DNA of 64,000 nucleotides. Origin: JAGPUQ01 sp050250395. GTDB lineage: Bacteria; Pseudomonadota; Gammaproteobacteria; Pseudomonadales; Porticoccaceae. The notes under the pieces were generated by a model. The model searched no databases, was not told the DNA's origin, and saw nothing but the letters and a program-made list of their open reading frames with translations. Position numbers and translations under genes: made by a program. Below, one piece after another: positions 1 through 9,020 of the stretch (positions are counted from its first letter, which is position 1; each line of letters opens with the position of its first letter). The stretch is taken from contig JBFWOQ010000003.1 in the NCBI GenBank assembly GCA_050250395.1, positions 124,001 to 188,000 of the forward strand. Direction: 5' to 3'.

Positions 1-483
1 CTCGGCGCTGAGTTCGGACGCCGGCGGGGGAGCACTGGCAGTTGCGGCCGGAACGCCGCGGTGGCCCACCACATCCTCTTTGGTGATGCGGCCGTCGCGG
101 CCAGTCCCTGCGATCCGGCTCAGATCCACGCCCTGTTCCGCGGCAATTTTTCGCGCGGCGGGGCTGGCGGTCGCCGACGCGGCGGCGGCAGCACCCGGGG
201 CCACTGCCGAACCTGTGGCCGGTACCGGCGCGACGCCGCCGCCCGCACCCGCCACGAACCGAGCCAGCAGGTCGCCGGTATGGACGATGGTCTGCTCGGG
301 CAGCAGGATCTCCGCCAGGCTGCCATCGGCGGGGGCCACCACCTCGAGCACTACCTTGTCGGTTTCAACATCCACCAACACCTGATCGCGGGCCACCGGC
401 TCGCCGGGGCGCTTGTGCCATTTGGCGATGGTGCCTTCCTGGATCGACTCGGGAAAGGTCGGGGTAACGATATCGATAGTCAT
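1..483 (-). CDS. sucB: Dihydrolipoamide succinyltransferase, E2 of 2-oxoglutarate dehydrogenase (N-terminal part)
   Basis: The product carries succinyl groups on a lipoyl arm within the 2-oxoglutarate dehydrogenase complex (TCA cycle, cytoplasm). The visible 161 residues start MTIDIVTPTFPES and contain a lipoyl domain with the ETDKVVLEV motif, whose lysine would be lipoylated. An Ala/Pro-rich linker follows, then the beginning of the peripheral subunit-binding domain (GRDGRITKEDVVGH). The catalytic domain lies beyond position 1, so the gene is cut by the window edge and is not necessarily broken. It lies 36 bases downstream of sucA in the same direction, the usual sucA-sucB order. Confidence 0.95.
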   Translation of the reverse strand, partial: MTIDIVTPTFPESIQEGTIAKWHKRPGEPVARDQVLVDVETDKVVLEVVAPADGSLAEILLPEQTIVHTGDLLARFVAGAGGGVAPVPATGSAVAPGAAAAASATASPAARKIAAEQGVDLSRIAGTGRDGRITKEDVVGHRGVPAATASAPPPASELSAE

Positions 484-519
484 CAATGAGACTTCCATGC
501 GGTCAACAACGTTGGCACG

Positions 520-3357
520 TCAAAACGAGAGATCCAGCGCCCGGTCGATAAACCGTTGCTGCTCTTCCAGGTGCGTGGACAGATGGCCTGCCGCGGGTGA
601 CGCCGAGGCGTCGCGCCCGACATAGCGCAGGTACAGTTTTTCGTCGACGCGCGCCATCACTGCCCGCATATGGTGCTGGAGGCTGTACCACACACCCTGA
701 TTCATGGGCTCTTCCTGGCACCAGAGCACATCCTGGCAGTTCGGGTACTGCAAGAGCGCGTCATGGAGCGCCGCCTCGTCGAAGGGGTAGAGCTGTTCGA
801 TGCGCACCAGCGCGACATCGGCAGTACCGCGCTTTTCGCGCTCTTCGTAGAGGTGGTAATACACCTTGCCGGAACACAGCACGACACGGCGCACTCGATC
901 CGGGTGCAGCTCGGAATCCGCGATGATCGTGGCGAAACTACCGTGCGCGAGCTCTTCGAGGGAGGAGGTCGCCAGCCGATGACGCAGAAGCCACTTCGGG
1001 CTCATGACTATCAGCGGCCGTCGCATCGGCCGGATGGCCTGCCGTCGCAGCATATGAAACAACTGGGCCGGCGTCGTGGGAACGCATACCTGCATGTTGC
1101 CCTCGGCGCAGAGCTGCAGAAAACGCTCCAGGCGGGCGGAGGAGTGTTCCGGACCCTGCCCTTCGTACCCGTGGGGCAGCAACAGCGTCAAGCCGCACAG
1201 CCGAGCCCATTTGTGCTCGCCGGCGGCGATGAACTGGTCGATCACCACCTGGGCGCCGTTGGCAAAGTCACCGAACTGCGCTTCCCACACCACCAGCGCC
1301 TTGGGCGTTGCGGTGGAGTAGCCGTATTCGAACGCCAACACGGCTTCTTCCGACAGGAAGGAATCGAACAGGTCGCAACGCGGCTGGTTCGCGGCCAGAT
1401 GTCTGAGCGGCACATAGGGCTGGCCGTCTTTCTGGTTGTAGACCACCGCGTGGCGGTGAGAGAAGGTGCCGCGGCCGCTGTCCTGCCCGGACATCCGCAC
1501 CTGGTAACCGTCTTCCAGCAGGGTCCCATAGGCGAGCAGTTCGGCCATGCCCCAGTTGAGCGGCAGGGCACCGCCCGCCATCTTGCGGCGGTCTTCGTAG
1601 ATTTTTCCCACCTGGCGCTGCAGTACGATGCCCTCGGGGATCCGGCAGAGCTTGTGCGCAGTCTCCTGAAGTTTCTGCAGGTCGTAGCCGGTCTCCGCCG
1701 GCGCCGTCCAGTCGTGCCCCAAAAACGGCATCCAGTCGACGAACAGCGCCGTGTCCGGTTGCGACACCAGGTTGTAGGCGACGTACTCGCCCCGATCCAG
1801 ATTGTCGCGATACTCGTCGACCAGCTGCTGGGCTGTCGCCGCGGTGGTGTCGCCGTCGGCAACGAGGCGCTCCGCAAACAAGGCGCGCGTGGTCTTGTGA
1901 TCGCCTATACGCTGATACATGAGCGGCTGGGTTCCGGACGGCTCGTCGGTCTCGTTGTGGCCCCGCCGCCGATAGCAGACCAGATCGATCACCACGTCTT
2001 TCTGAAACTGATAGCGATAATCCATCGCCACCAGGGATGCGAACAGGACGGCGTCCGGATCGTCGGCGTTGACGTGAAAGATCGGCGCCTGAACCATCTT
2101 CGCGATGTCGGTGCAGTACTCGGTGGAGCGGCTGTCCTCGCGGCGACTGGTGGTGAAACCCACCTGGTTGTTGATCACGATGTGCACCGTGCCGCCGGTG
2201 CGGTAGGCGCGGGTCTGGGACATCTGGAAGGTTTCCATCACGACGCCCTGACCGGCGAAAGCCGCATCGCCGTGGACGAGGATGGGAACCACGGTTCGCC
2301 CCGCGACGTCGCCGCGGCGATCCTGGCGCGCGCGCGTCGAGCCTTCCACTACCGGCGAAACGATTTCCAGGTGTGAGGGGTTGAAGTTGAGCGCAAGATG
2401 AACCGGACCACCGGGAGTCATCACGTTGGAAGAAAATCCCTGGTGATACTTCACGTCCCCCGAGGTGTGCAGAATCTTCTTGCCCTCGAACTCTTCGAAC
2501 AACTCCGCGGGATTCTTGCCCAGCACATTGACCAGCACATTGAGCCGGCCGCGATGGGCCATGCCCAGGACGATTTCCTTGGCGCCGTATTCGCCGGCCC
2601 GATAGATGAGACCGTCCAGTGCCGGGATCAGCGATTCGCTGCCTTCGAGGCCGAAGCGCTTGGTACCGGGATACTTGGAATCAAGATGCTTTTCCAGCCC
2701 CTCGGCGGCGGTGAGCCGGCGCAAAATACGCACCCGGAGCTCGCTGTCGTAGCGCGGATGGGAACGTTGGGGCTCGAAGCGGTGCTGGAGCCACTGCTTC
2801 TCCTCCAGCGAGGTGATGTGCATGAACTCCGGCCCCAGATGGCCGCAATAAGTCGCTTCGAGGGCTTCGATGATTTCCCGCAGCGTGGCCTCGTCCTTGC
2901 CGATATAGAGCGGACCGGTCTGGAACGTGGTGTCGAGATCGGCCGGGGTCAGGCCGTGAAAGGTCAGCTCGAGGTCCGGAACCTGTTCCCGCTCCATCAA
3001 ACCCAGCGGGTCCAGATCGGCTTTCTGGTGACCGCGCTCGCGATAGGAACTGATCAGCTGCAATACGCGGACCTGCTTGCGTTCGTGTTCGACATTGACG
3101 CCGCCCGATCCGGGCGCGGGCGTCGGTCGCGCCTGGCGCCTGCCGAGCAATTCGAAATGGGTTCGCACCGTGTCGTGGGAGATGTCGGGAGTGACGACCC
3201 CCGGGACGCGCGGCAGCGACGCGAAGTACGCGCGCCACTGCACGGGAACACCACCGGGATCGTGAAGCCAGGTTTCGTACAGCCCTTCGACGTAAGCCGC
3301 ATTGCCCTCGGAGAGATACGAGTTACGCCGAAAATGATCCATCCTTGTGTCGGGCAT
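520..3357 (-). CDS. sucA: 2-oxoglutarate dehydrogenase E1 component
   Basis: This is the thiamine-diphosphate-dependent E1 subunit, which decarboxylates 2-oxoglutarate and succinylates the lipoyl arm of SucB. The protein is about 945 residues, normal for the family. The N-terminal NSYLSEGNAAYVEGLYE segment matches SucA proteins. The ThDP region (GDAAFAGQGVVMETFQMS) and the transketolase-like C-terminal half are intact. The ATG at 3357 is preferred over an in-frame GTG at 3375, because AGAGGTGA sits 7 bases before the ATG and overlaps the GTG. It lies between sdhB and sucB in one minus-strand operon. Confidence 0.96.
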   Translation of the reverse strand: MPDTRMDHFRRNSYLSEGNAAYVEGLYETWLHDPGGVPVQWRAYFASLPRVPGVVTPDISHDTVRTHFELLGRRQARPTPAPGSGGVNVEHERKQVRVLQLISSYRERGHQKADLDPLGLMEREQVPDLELTFHGLTPADLDTTFQTGPLYIGKDEATLREIIEALEATYCGHLGPEFMHITSLEEKQWLQHRFEPQRSHPRYDSELRVRILRRLTAAEGLEKHLDSKYPGTKRFGLEGSESLIPALDGLIYRAGEYGAKEIVLGMAHRGRLNVLVNVLGKNPAELFEEFEGKKILHTSGDVKYHQGFSSNVMTPGGPVHLALNFNPSHLEIVSPVVEGSTRARQDRRGDVAGRTVVPILVHGDAAFAGQGVVMETFQMSQTRAYRTGGTVHIVINNQVGFTTSRREDSRSTEYCTDIAKMVQAPIFHVNADDPDAVLFASLVAMDYRYQFQKDVVIDLVCYRRRGHNETDEPSGTQPLMYQRIGDHKTTRALFAERLVADGDTTAATAQQLVDEYRDNLDRGEYVAYNLVSQPDTALFVDWMPFLGHDWTAPAETGYDLQKLQETAHKLCRIPEGIVLQRQVGKIYEDRRKMAGGALPLNWGMAELLAYGTLLEDGYQVRMSGQDSGRGTFSHRHAVVYNQKDGQPYVPLRHLAANQPRCDLFDSFLSEEAVLAFEYGYSTATPKALVVWEAQFGDFANGAQVVIDQFIAAGEHKWARLCGLTLLLPHGYEGQGPEHSSARLERFLQLCAEGNMQVCVPTTPAQLFHMLRRQAIRPMRRPLIVMSPKWLLRHRLATSSLEELAHGSFATIIADSELHPDRVRRVVLCSGKVYYHLYEEREKRGTADVALVRIEQLYPFDEAALHDALLQYPNCQDVLWCQEEPMNQGVWYSLQHHMRAVMARVDEKLYLRYVGRDASASPAAGHLSTHLEEQQRFIDRALDLSF

Positions 3358-3448
3358 CAGACGGTCACCTCTCACAGCAAGATTCGCAGGGCATGCGACA
3401 TGACGTCATCGCTGGCACCTGCTCGAAGTATGCGCCGGCGCCCGAAAA

Positions 3449-4153
3449 TCAGGTGCCGCTACGCAACAGCATAGTACGAATATGACCTATCGCCCGGGTC
3501 GGATTCAGTTCCTTGGGACAGACGGCGACACAATTCTGGATACCGTGGCAGCGAAACACACTGAAAGGATCGTCCAGCTCGGCGAGGCGCGCTTCGGTCG
3601 CCGTGTCGCGGCTGTCGGCAAGGAACCGATACGCCTGCAACAGGCCGGCAGGCCCGATGAATTTGTCCGGATTCCACCAGAACGACGGGCAGGCAGTGGA
3701 ACAACAGGCGCACAGGATGCACTCATAGAGACCGTCGAGCCTCGCGCGCTCCTCCGGCGACTGCAAGCGCTCGATGGCCGGCGCCGGCGTATCGTTGATC
3801 AGCCAGGGACGGATTTTTTCGTACTGGGCGTAAAACTGGCTCATGTCGATGACGAGATCGCGGATCACCGGCAGTCCGGGCAACGGCCGCAGCACCAGCC
3901 GATTGTTCTTTACGGCTTCGGAAAGCGGCGTTATGCACGCAAGGCCATTTTTGCCGTTGATGTTGACGCCGTCGGAACCACACACGCCTTCGCGGCACGA
4001 GCGGCGAAATACCAGACTGGGATCCTCGCCCTTGAGCAGCTCCAGCACGTCGAGCACCATCAGATCGCGACCTCCGGTGTCGATCCGATAGTCCTGCATC
4101 CGGGGCACGCTGTCGGTGTCCGGGTTGTAGCGATAGATGCTTACGTTCAGCAT
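3449..4153 (-). CDS. sdhB: Succinate dehydrogenase iron-sulfur subunit
   Basis: SdhB passes electrons from the SdhA flavin to the membrane quinone site through three Fe-S clusters. The 234-residue protein shows the [2Fe-2S] ligand region (SCREGVCGSDG followed by LACI). The two C-terminal clusters are seen as CILCACCSTACP and CHGIQNCVAVCPK. The start MLNVSIYRY is taken at 4153. A longer in-frame ORF extends into sdhA but has no homology there. It lies 13 bases after sdhA and is almost certainly cotranscribed with it. Confidence 0.97.
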   Translation of the reverse strand: MLNVSIYRYNPDTDSVPRMQDYRIDTGGRDLMVLDVLELLKGEDPSLVFRRSCREGVCGSDGVNINGKNGLACITPLSEAVKNNRLVLRPLPGLPVIRDLVIDMSQFYAQYEKIRPWLINDTPAPAIERLQSPEERARLDGLYECILCACCSTACPSFWWNPDKFIGPAGLLQAYRFLADSRDTATEARLAELDDPFSVFRCHGIQNCVAVCPKELNPTRAIGHIRTMLLRSGT

Positions 4154-4166
4154 GATGGCGGAGACC

Positions 4167-5936
4167 TCAGTAAGTGCGCGCTTTGGGCTCGAAAGCGGGC
4201 CGCGTCTTGGGCGTAAAGTTGACCGCGCGCTTGGCCACTGTCTTGGTCGTCGGCAGATACAGGGAGTGGCACAGCCAGTTGTCGTCGTCGCGCTCGGTGA
4301 AGTCCTCGCGCGCGTGAGCGCCCCGGCTTTCTTCGCGGGCTTCGGCGGCAACCGCGGTCGCTTCCGCGACTTCGAGCAGATTCTGCAGCTCCAGCGCTTC
4401 GATGCGCGCGGTATTGAACGCCTGACTCTTGTCGTCCAGACGCACGTTCGCGATACGCTCGCGCAGGGCCGCGAGTTTGTTGACGCCCTCACGCATGTAA
4501 TCGCCGCGGCGAAACACGCCAAAGTGATTCTGCATCACGGTCTGCAATTCACGGCGCAGCTCGGCGGTCGATTCGCCGCCATTGGCATCGAGCTGGCGCA
4601 ACCGCGCGAGCGCCTGATCGACATCGCCGTCCGTCGCGTCGCGCAGGTCGATCCCTTCCCGCAACGCACGCTCGATGAAGATACCCGAGGCGCGCCCGAA
4701 CACCACCAGGTCGAGCAGCGAATTGCCGCCCAGGCGATTGGCGCCATGCACGGATACGCAGGCCACTTCGCCGCAGGCATAGAGTCCAGGCACAATCTGG
4801 TCCTGGCCGTCGGGGCCGCGGGTGAGCGCCTGACCGTGAATGGTGGTGGGAATACCGCCCATCATGTAGTGACAGGTGGGCACCACCGGAATCGGTTCGC
4901 GCACCGGATCCGCATGAGCGAACGTCTTGGACAGTTCGCAGATGCCGGGGAGGCGGCTGTGCAACACTTCTTCGCCCAGATGATCCAGCTTCAGCAGTAC
5001 ATGATCGCCGTCGGGACCGCAGCCGCGACCCGCGATGATCTCCAGGATCATCGAACGCGCGACCACGTCGCGGCCGGCGAGATCCTTGGCGTTGGGTGCA
5101 TAGCGCTCCATGAAACGCTCGCCATCCTTGTTGATGAGATAGCCGCCCTCGCCCCGGCAACCTTCCGTGACCAGCACCCCGGCCCCGGCGATACCGGTGG
5201 GGTGGAACTGCCACATTTCGATATCCTGCACGGGATAGCCCGCGCGTAGTGCCATGGCCACGCCGTCACCCGTGTTGATGTGGGCGTTGGTGGTGGACGC
5301 ATAGATACGGCCGGCACCGCCGGTCGCCAGCACCGTGGCGCGGGATTTCACATGGACGACTTCGCCGGTTTCGATGTTGATCGCAATGACGCCCACCACC
5401 GCGTTGTCCTGGTTTTTCACCAGATCCACGGCGAACCACTCGTTGAGAAATACCGTGCGATTCTTGAGATTGGTCTGATAGAGCGCGTGCAGCAGCGCAT
5501 GGCCGGTGCGGTCCGCCGCCGCGCAGGTGCGCGCCGCCTGGCCACCTTCACCAAAATTTTTCGACTGGCCGCCGAACGGCCGCTGATAGATGCGGCCCTC
5601 CTCGGTGCGCGAAAACGGCAGACCCATGTGATCGAGCTCGAACACGGCCTGCGGTCCGACCTCACACATGTATTCGATCGCGTCCTGGTCCCCGATGTAA
5701 TCCGAACCCTTGACGGTGTCGTACATGTGCCACTGCCACTGATCCTCGGGATCGGCACTGGCAATGGCGCAGGTAATACCGCCCTGGGCGGATACCGTGT
5801 GAGAGCGGGTCGGGAATACCTTCGTAATCACCGCCGTCTTGTAGCCGGACTGGGCCAGCTGCAGCGCGGCGCGCATCCCCGCGCCGCCACCACCCACGAT
5901 GACACCGTCAAACGAAATCGTGTTTATCTTGGCCAT
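4167..5936 (-). CDS. sdhA: Succinate dehydrogenase flavoprotein subunit
   Basis: SdhA is the catalytic subunit that oxidises succinate to fumarate at the cytoplasmic face of the inner membrane, with covalent FAD. The 589-residue protein has the N-terminal dinucleotide-binding loop GGGGAGM near residue 15. The FAD-attachment region RSHTVSAQGGI follows, with His about residue 46, and the C-terminal domain ends FEPKARTY. The ATG at 5936 is chosen over an upstream in-frame start because GGAGAGG lies 8 bases before it. The gene sits between sdhD and sdhB in the operon. Confidence 0.97.
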   Translation of the reverse strand: MAKINTISFDGVIVGGGGAGMRAALQLAQSGYKTAVITKVFPTRSHTVSAQGGITCAIASADPEDQWQWHMYDTVKGSDYIGDQDAIEYMCEVGPQAVFELDHMGLPFSRTEEGRIYQRPFGGQSKNFGEGGQAARTCAAADRTGHALLHALYQTNLKNRTVFLNEWFAVDLVKNQDNAVVGVIAINIETGEVVHVKSRATVLATGGAGRIYASTTNAHINTGDGVAMALRAGYPVQDIEMWQFHPTGIAGAGVLVTEGCRGEGGYLINKDGERFMERYAPNAKDLAGRDVVARSMILEIIAGRGCGPDGDHVLLKLDHLGEEVLHSRLPGICELSKTFAHADPVREPIPVVPTCHYMMGGIPTTIHGQALTRGPDGQDQIVPGLYACGEVACVSVHGANRLGGNSLLDLVVFGRASGIFIERALREGIDLRDATDGDVDQALARLRQLDANGGESTAELRRELQTVMQNHFGVFRRGDYMREGVNKLAALRERIANVRLDDKSQAFNTARIEALELQNLLEVAEATAVAAEAREESRGAHAREDFTERDDDNWLCHSLYLPTTKTVAKRAVNFTPKTRPAFEPKARTY

Positions 5937-5940
5937 CGCT

Positions 5941-6312
5941 TCAGCCTCTCCAGAGAATATCGACGGCCCAAACGACATAGGCCAGCAGCGCGCCGACCAT
6001 ACCCACCTGGAGCAGCAACCGGAGCATCGTCGCGCGACCGCCCATCAGACGCACCGTCACATAGTCGGTGAGCACGGCCCAGAGTCCGATCCAGGCGTGT
6101 GCCGCCATCGCCAGCACGGCGAACAGACTGAAAAGACGCATCGGGAAATACTGGTGCAGCCCGGCCCATTGCCCATAGGTCAGATCGGGATGAACCAGCA
6201 GATAGCCGGTCAGCCACAGCGTGTAGAGTGCGATGACAACCGCGCTGACGCGCTGAATCAACCAGTCGGAAAGGCCGCTGCGGCCCAGATTGGTGACGGG
6301 CTTTACTGCCAT
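5941..6312 (-). CDS. sdhD: Succinate dehydrogenase membrane anchor subunit
   Basis: SdhD is one of two small membrane subunits holding haem b and the quinone site. The 123-residue protein starts MAVKPVTNLGRSGLSDWL and has three hydrophobic helices. It contains HAWIGLWAVLTDY, whose His (about 72) corresponds to the known haem-ligand position. The start overlaps the end of sdhC by 10 bases, suggesting translational coupling. A longer reading frame upstream overlaps sdhC and is rejected. Only 4 bases separate it from sdhA. Confidence 0.94.
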   Translation of the reverse strand: MAVKPVTNLGRSGLSDWLIQRVSAVVIALYTLWLTGYLLVHPDLTYGQWAGLHQYFPMRLFSLFAVLAMAAHAWIGLWAVLTDYVTVRLMGGRATMLRLLLQVGMVGALLAYVVWAVDILWRG

Positions 6313-6680
6313 ATCCAGACTCCCGCAAGCGCGATCAAAACCGCTGTGACGACAAGCACCAGGCGCGCGCCCAGCACGCCGCCCTTGAGTGTCTCGCCGA
6401 CACCCAGGTCCATGATGAGATGCCGGATGCCGGCGACGAGGTGATACGCCACCGCGGACAACATCGTCCACAGCACAAGCTTGCACCAGCCGCTGGCCAG
6501 GATGGCCTTGAGGCCGTTGAAGCTCTCCTCCGAGCGCAGGCTTTCGTCAAGCATCCAGAGCATCAAGCCGGCAACCGCAAACAGAGCCACGCCGGAAACC
6601 CGGTGCAAGATCGAAACGTAAGCGGTTATCGGAAGCTGGATGGTCGGAATATCGAGGTTTACCGGTCTCTTATCGTTCAC
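6303..6680 (-). CDS. sdhC: Succinate dehydrogenase cytochrome b556 subunit
   Basis: SdhC is the large membrane anchor of complex II. The 125-residue protein carries the family signature HRVSG at residues 26-30, which contributes to the quinone pocket. It also has AYHLVAGIRHLIMDLG near residues 78-93, with the haem-linked histidine, and three predicted transmembrane helices. It is the first gene of the six-gene sdhCDAB-sucAB operon, so the operon promoter should lie in 6681-6947. Confidence 0.95.
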   Translation of the reverse strand: MNDKRPVNLDIPTIQLPITAYVSILHRVSGVALFAVAGLMLWMLDESLRSEESFNGLKAILASGWCKLVLWTMLSAVAYHLVAGIRHLIMDLGVGETLKGGVLGARLVLVVTAVLIALAGVWIWQ

Positions 6681-6947
6681 GGCGGCATGGCCTTCAAGAA
6701 ATGAAAGGGCAGCAACCCGAAAGCGGGCGCACTACGTTACTGGGCACAACTACCGGGCGTACGCACAGGGCGCGCATATCGCTGGATCGCACGGAACACG
6801 CAGTCGCCGACACCGTGGACACGGACTCAGCAGGTCACTGAACAGGCAGCGCCACCGGGCACAACCGGCAGTGGCGTAACAGCAATGCGGTCGGTGGCGC
6901 GGGATTATAGGAATAACCACCGGTCAATACAACGCGGCATTACCGGC
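6681..6947. other. Intergenic region upstream of the sdh operon
   Basis: This region lies between the start of sdhC and the end of the GGDEF-EAL gene, so it should hold the sdh operon promoter and any terminator of the upstream gene. Two weak inverted repeats are visible: CGCCAC/GTGGCG at 6850-6876, and CGGTGG/CCACCG at roughly 6890-6923. Neither has a T-run on either strand. No convincing -35/-10 pair or coding sequence was recognised. Confidence 0.4.
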
Positions 6948-8753
6948 TCAGGCGGCCGCACCCAGCAGTTGTCGAAACCGGTCCACGGACACCGGCATGC
7001 TGTAGAGAGCGCCCTGGTAGGAATCGCAACCGATCCGGCGTAACAGATCCAGTGCCGCGGAATCCTCGACGCCCTCGGCAATCACCCGCAAGCCGTACTG
7101 CCGTGACACCGCGAGCATGGCCTCGACTATGCCGCGCGCGTCGGGATCGCGGTGCAGGTTGCGGATGAATTCGCGGTCGATCTTCAGCCAATCGAAGGGC
7201 AGCCGGCGCAGGGCAATCATGGACGAATAACCGACGCCGAAATCGTCCACGGCGAAATGGGCACCGAGGGACTTGATCGCCATCATCTTGGCGATGGCGC
7301 CATCCACATCCTCCATCGCCAGGGTTTCGGTAATCTCGAAGTTGATCAGGGACGGACTGATGTCGTAACTGCGCAGGCTGTGCTCGATGACTTCGAGCAA
7401 CCGGGGATCGCGAAACTGGCGCCGGCTGATATTGATGCCGAGATGCATGTCTTCGCGCCAGATGCCGGCTTCGATGAAGCCGCGCAGACTTTCACAGGCG
7501 GTGCGAATTACCCAGTGCCCGACGTCCACGATCAAGCCCGAGGCTTCCAGCAACGGGATGAACTCGGCGGGCATGCTGGTGACCCGGTCGCTGTTCACCC
7601 ACCGCAGCAGCACTTCGCCCCCCACCATGCGGCCGTCGTTGACATCGATCAGCGGCTGTACGAAGAGCGTGAATTCCTGATTATCGACCGCCTTGCGCAG
7701 GCGCGTGTTGAGCGACACCTGGCGCTGTGCCTTGGCGGCAATGCCCCGATCGAAGAACGCGCAGCTATTGCGTCCCTTGCGTTTGGCCTCGTACATCGCG
7801 GTGTCGGCGTACTGCAGCGCCCGCTCGGGATCCAGCGTGGCGTCGGTGACGAGCGAAATACCGACACTGGCGGTCAGCACGAATTCATTGCCTTCATGAA
7901 AATTCGGCACCGCGATCCGTTCCCGCACCGCGTCCGCCAGCAAGCGGGCACGGGCGGCAGCCTCGGTAACGATCTCGCCGATATCGGGTATGAAAAGGAC
8001 GAACTCGTCGCCCGCCTGGCGCGCCAGAAACACGCCTGGCGTGGCCGTCAGCGACTTTGCGAATTGCGCGAGCAGGCGTGCCACCTTGGCCAGAATCCGG
8101 TCGCCCACATCGTGGCCCCAGGAATCATTGATGTCCTTGAAATGGTCCAGATCGATCAGCATCAGGGCGGCACAGCCGGTGGGCCCCGACCGCGCGCGCA
8201 AGTGCTCGACCATCGCGAGCCGGGTGGGCAGGCCTGTCAACCCGTCGCGATAGGCCGCACTGCCTGACAAGTCGGTGCCACCGAGCTTGCGCAGCACCGC
8301 GTCGCGCGAGGGCAACTGCCGAGGTGGCACCGCCACGCCAGTCCGCGCGCGCAGGGGTTCGGCACCGGCGGGAGCATCGATCTGGATCGGAGTCTGGACC
8401 GACAGGGTCACCACCAACTCATGCATGCGATCCTGCGACGGAGCGCCCAGATCGATCCGCAAATGCTGTACCTCGCCCCCGGCGCGCAGCACCCAGGGGA
8501 TGCCGTTGAGTCCTCCGGCCATGGCGCTGACGAGCCGCTCCTTGAACGCCGCCAGCGCGACGGGCTCGGCCGGCTCACTGCTATCCAGGGCCGTCCCGAC
8601 CAGTCGCCAGTGCTCGCAGCCAAGCAGAGCGCGCGCCATTGGATTGGCATCGACACATATACCGTGGACGAAGAACAGCACCCCAAACGGGGCGTTGTCG
8701 ACAATCCTTCGGTACGCATCGGTCCTCATATCGCTCTCGGCTGCGGTTTCCAA
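6948..8753 (-). CDS. PAS-GGDEF-EAL cyclic-di-GMP signalling protein
   Basis: The 601-residue protein probably makes, degrades or senses cyclic di-GMP. An N-terminal PAS-like segment (residues about 10-120) precedes a GGDEF domain (about 165-335) with AGDEF at 247-251. A C-terminal EAL domain (about 355-600) follows. The EAL signature is EVL at 380-382. The other catalytic residues look present: NIS near 441, EITET near 473, DDFG at 503-506, LKID near 523, EGVE near 560 and QG at 580. So it may be a working phosphodiesterase with a variant signature or a dual-function enzyme. No signal peptide or membrane helix is seen, so it is probably cytoplasmic. A second possible start is the Met at 8729. 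Confidence 0.92.
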   Translation of the reverse strand: METAAESDMRTDAYRRIVDNAPFGVLFFVHGICVDANPMARALLGCEHWRLVGTALDSSEPAEPVALAAFKERLVSAMAGGLNGIPWVLRAGGEVQHLRIDLGAPSQDRMHELVVTLSVQTPIQIDAPAGAEPLRARTGVAVPPRQLPSRDAVLRKLGGTDLSGSAAYRDGLTGLPTRLAMVEHLRARSGPTGCAALMLIDLDHFKDINDSWGHDVGDRILAKVARLLAQFAKSLTATPGVFLARQAGDEFVLFIPDIGEIVTEAAARARLLADAVRERIAVPNFHEGNEFVLTASVGISLVTDATLDPERALQYADTAMYEAKRKGRNSCAFFDRGIAAKAQRQVSLNTRLRKAVDNQEFTLFVQPLIDVNDGRMVGGEVLLRWVNSDRVTSMPAEFIPLLEASGLIVDVGHWVIRTACESLRGFIEAGIWREDMHLGINISRRQFRDPRLLEVIEHSLRSYDISPSLINFEITETLAMEDVDGAIAKMMAIKSLGAHFAVDDFGVGYSSMIALRRLPFDWLKIDREFIRNLHRDPDARGIVEAMLAVSRQYGLRVIAEGVEDSAALDLLRRIGCDSYQGALYSMPVSVDRFRQLLGAAA

Positions 8754-9020
8754 CGGGGCGGTGTTGACACCACAACGCCGCGCTCTGGAAACCCGTCACC
8801 ACAGCCCCGCAGCCAGGCGAGAACGGCGGCTGTCCTCATGTTCGCTCCTTCGCAGAGTCCATGGCGAGTGCGCCGCCCCTCAGAGTATTGCGCCGGGGAA
8901 AACGTCCCGGCCGGTGGCGCGGAGTATAACGTCATACGCACCATCCCCGCTGCCGCGCGTGGGCAGCCCGGGTGCGCGCGGGACCACATCGACGCGGGGT
9001 TCGGCGACACCGGTACCGGC

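Noticed and set aside
670..2376. Long plus-strand ORF of 568 residues antisense to sucA
   Set aside because: It is a shadow in GC-rich DNA. The minus frame encodes full-length SucA, and the plus frame has no recognisable domain.
6850..6876. Inverted repeat as a terminator of the GGDEF-EAL gene
   Set aside because: There is no T-run on either strand, and the repeat lies at the wrong side for a clear minus-strand terminator.
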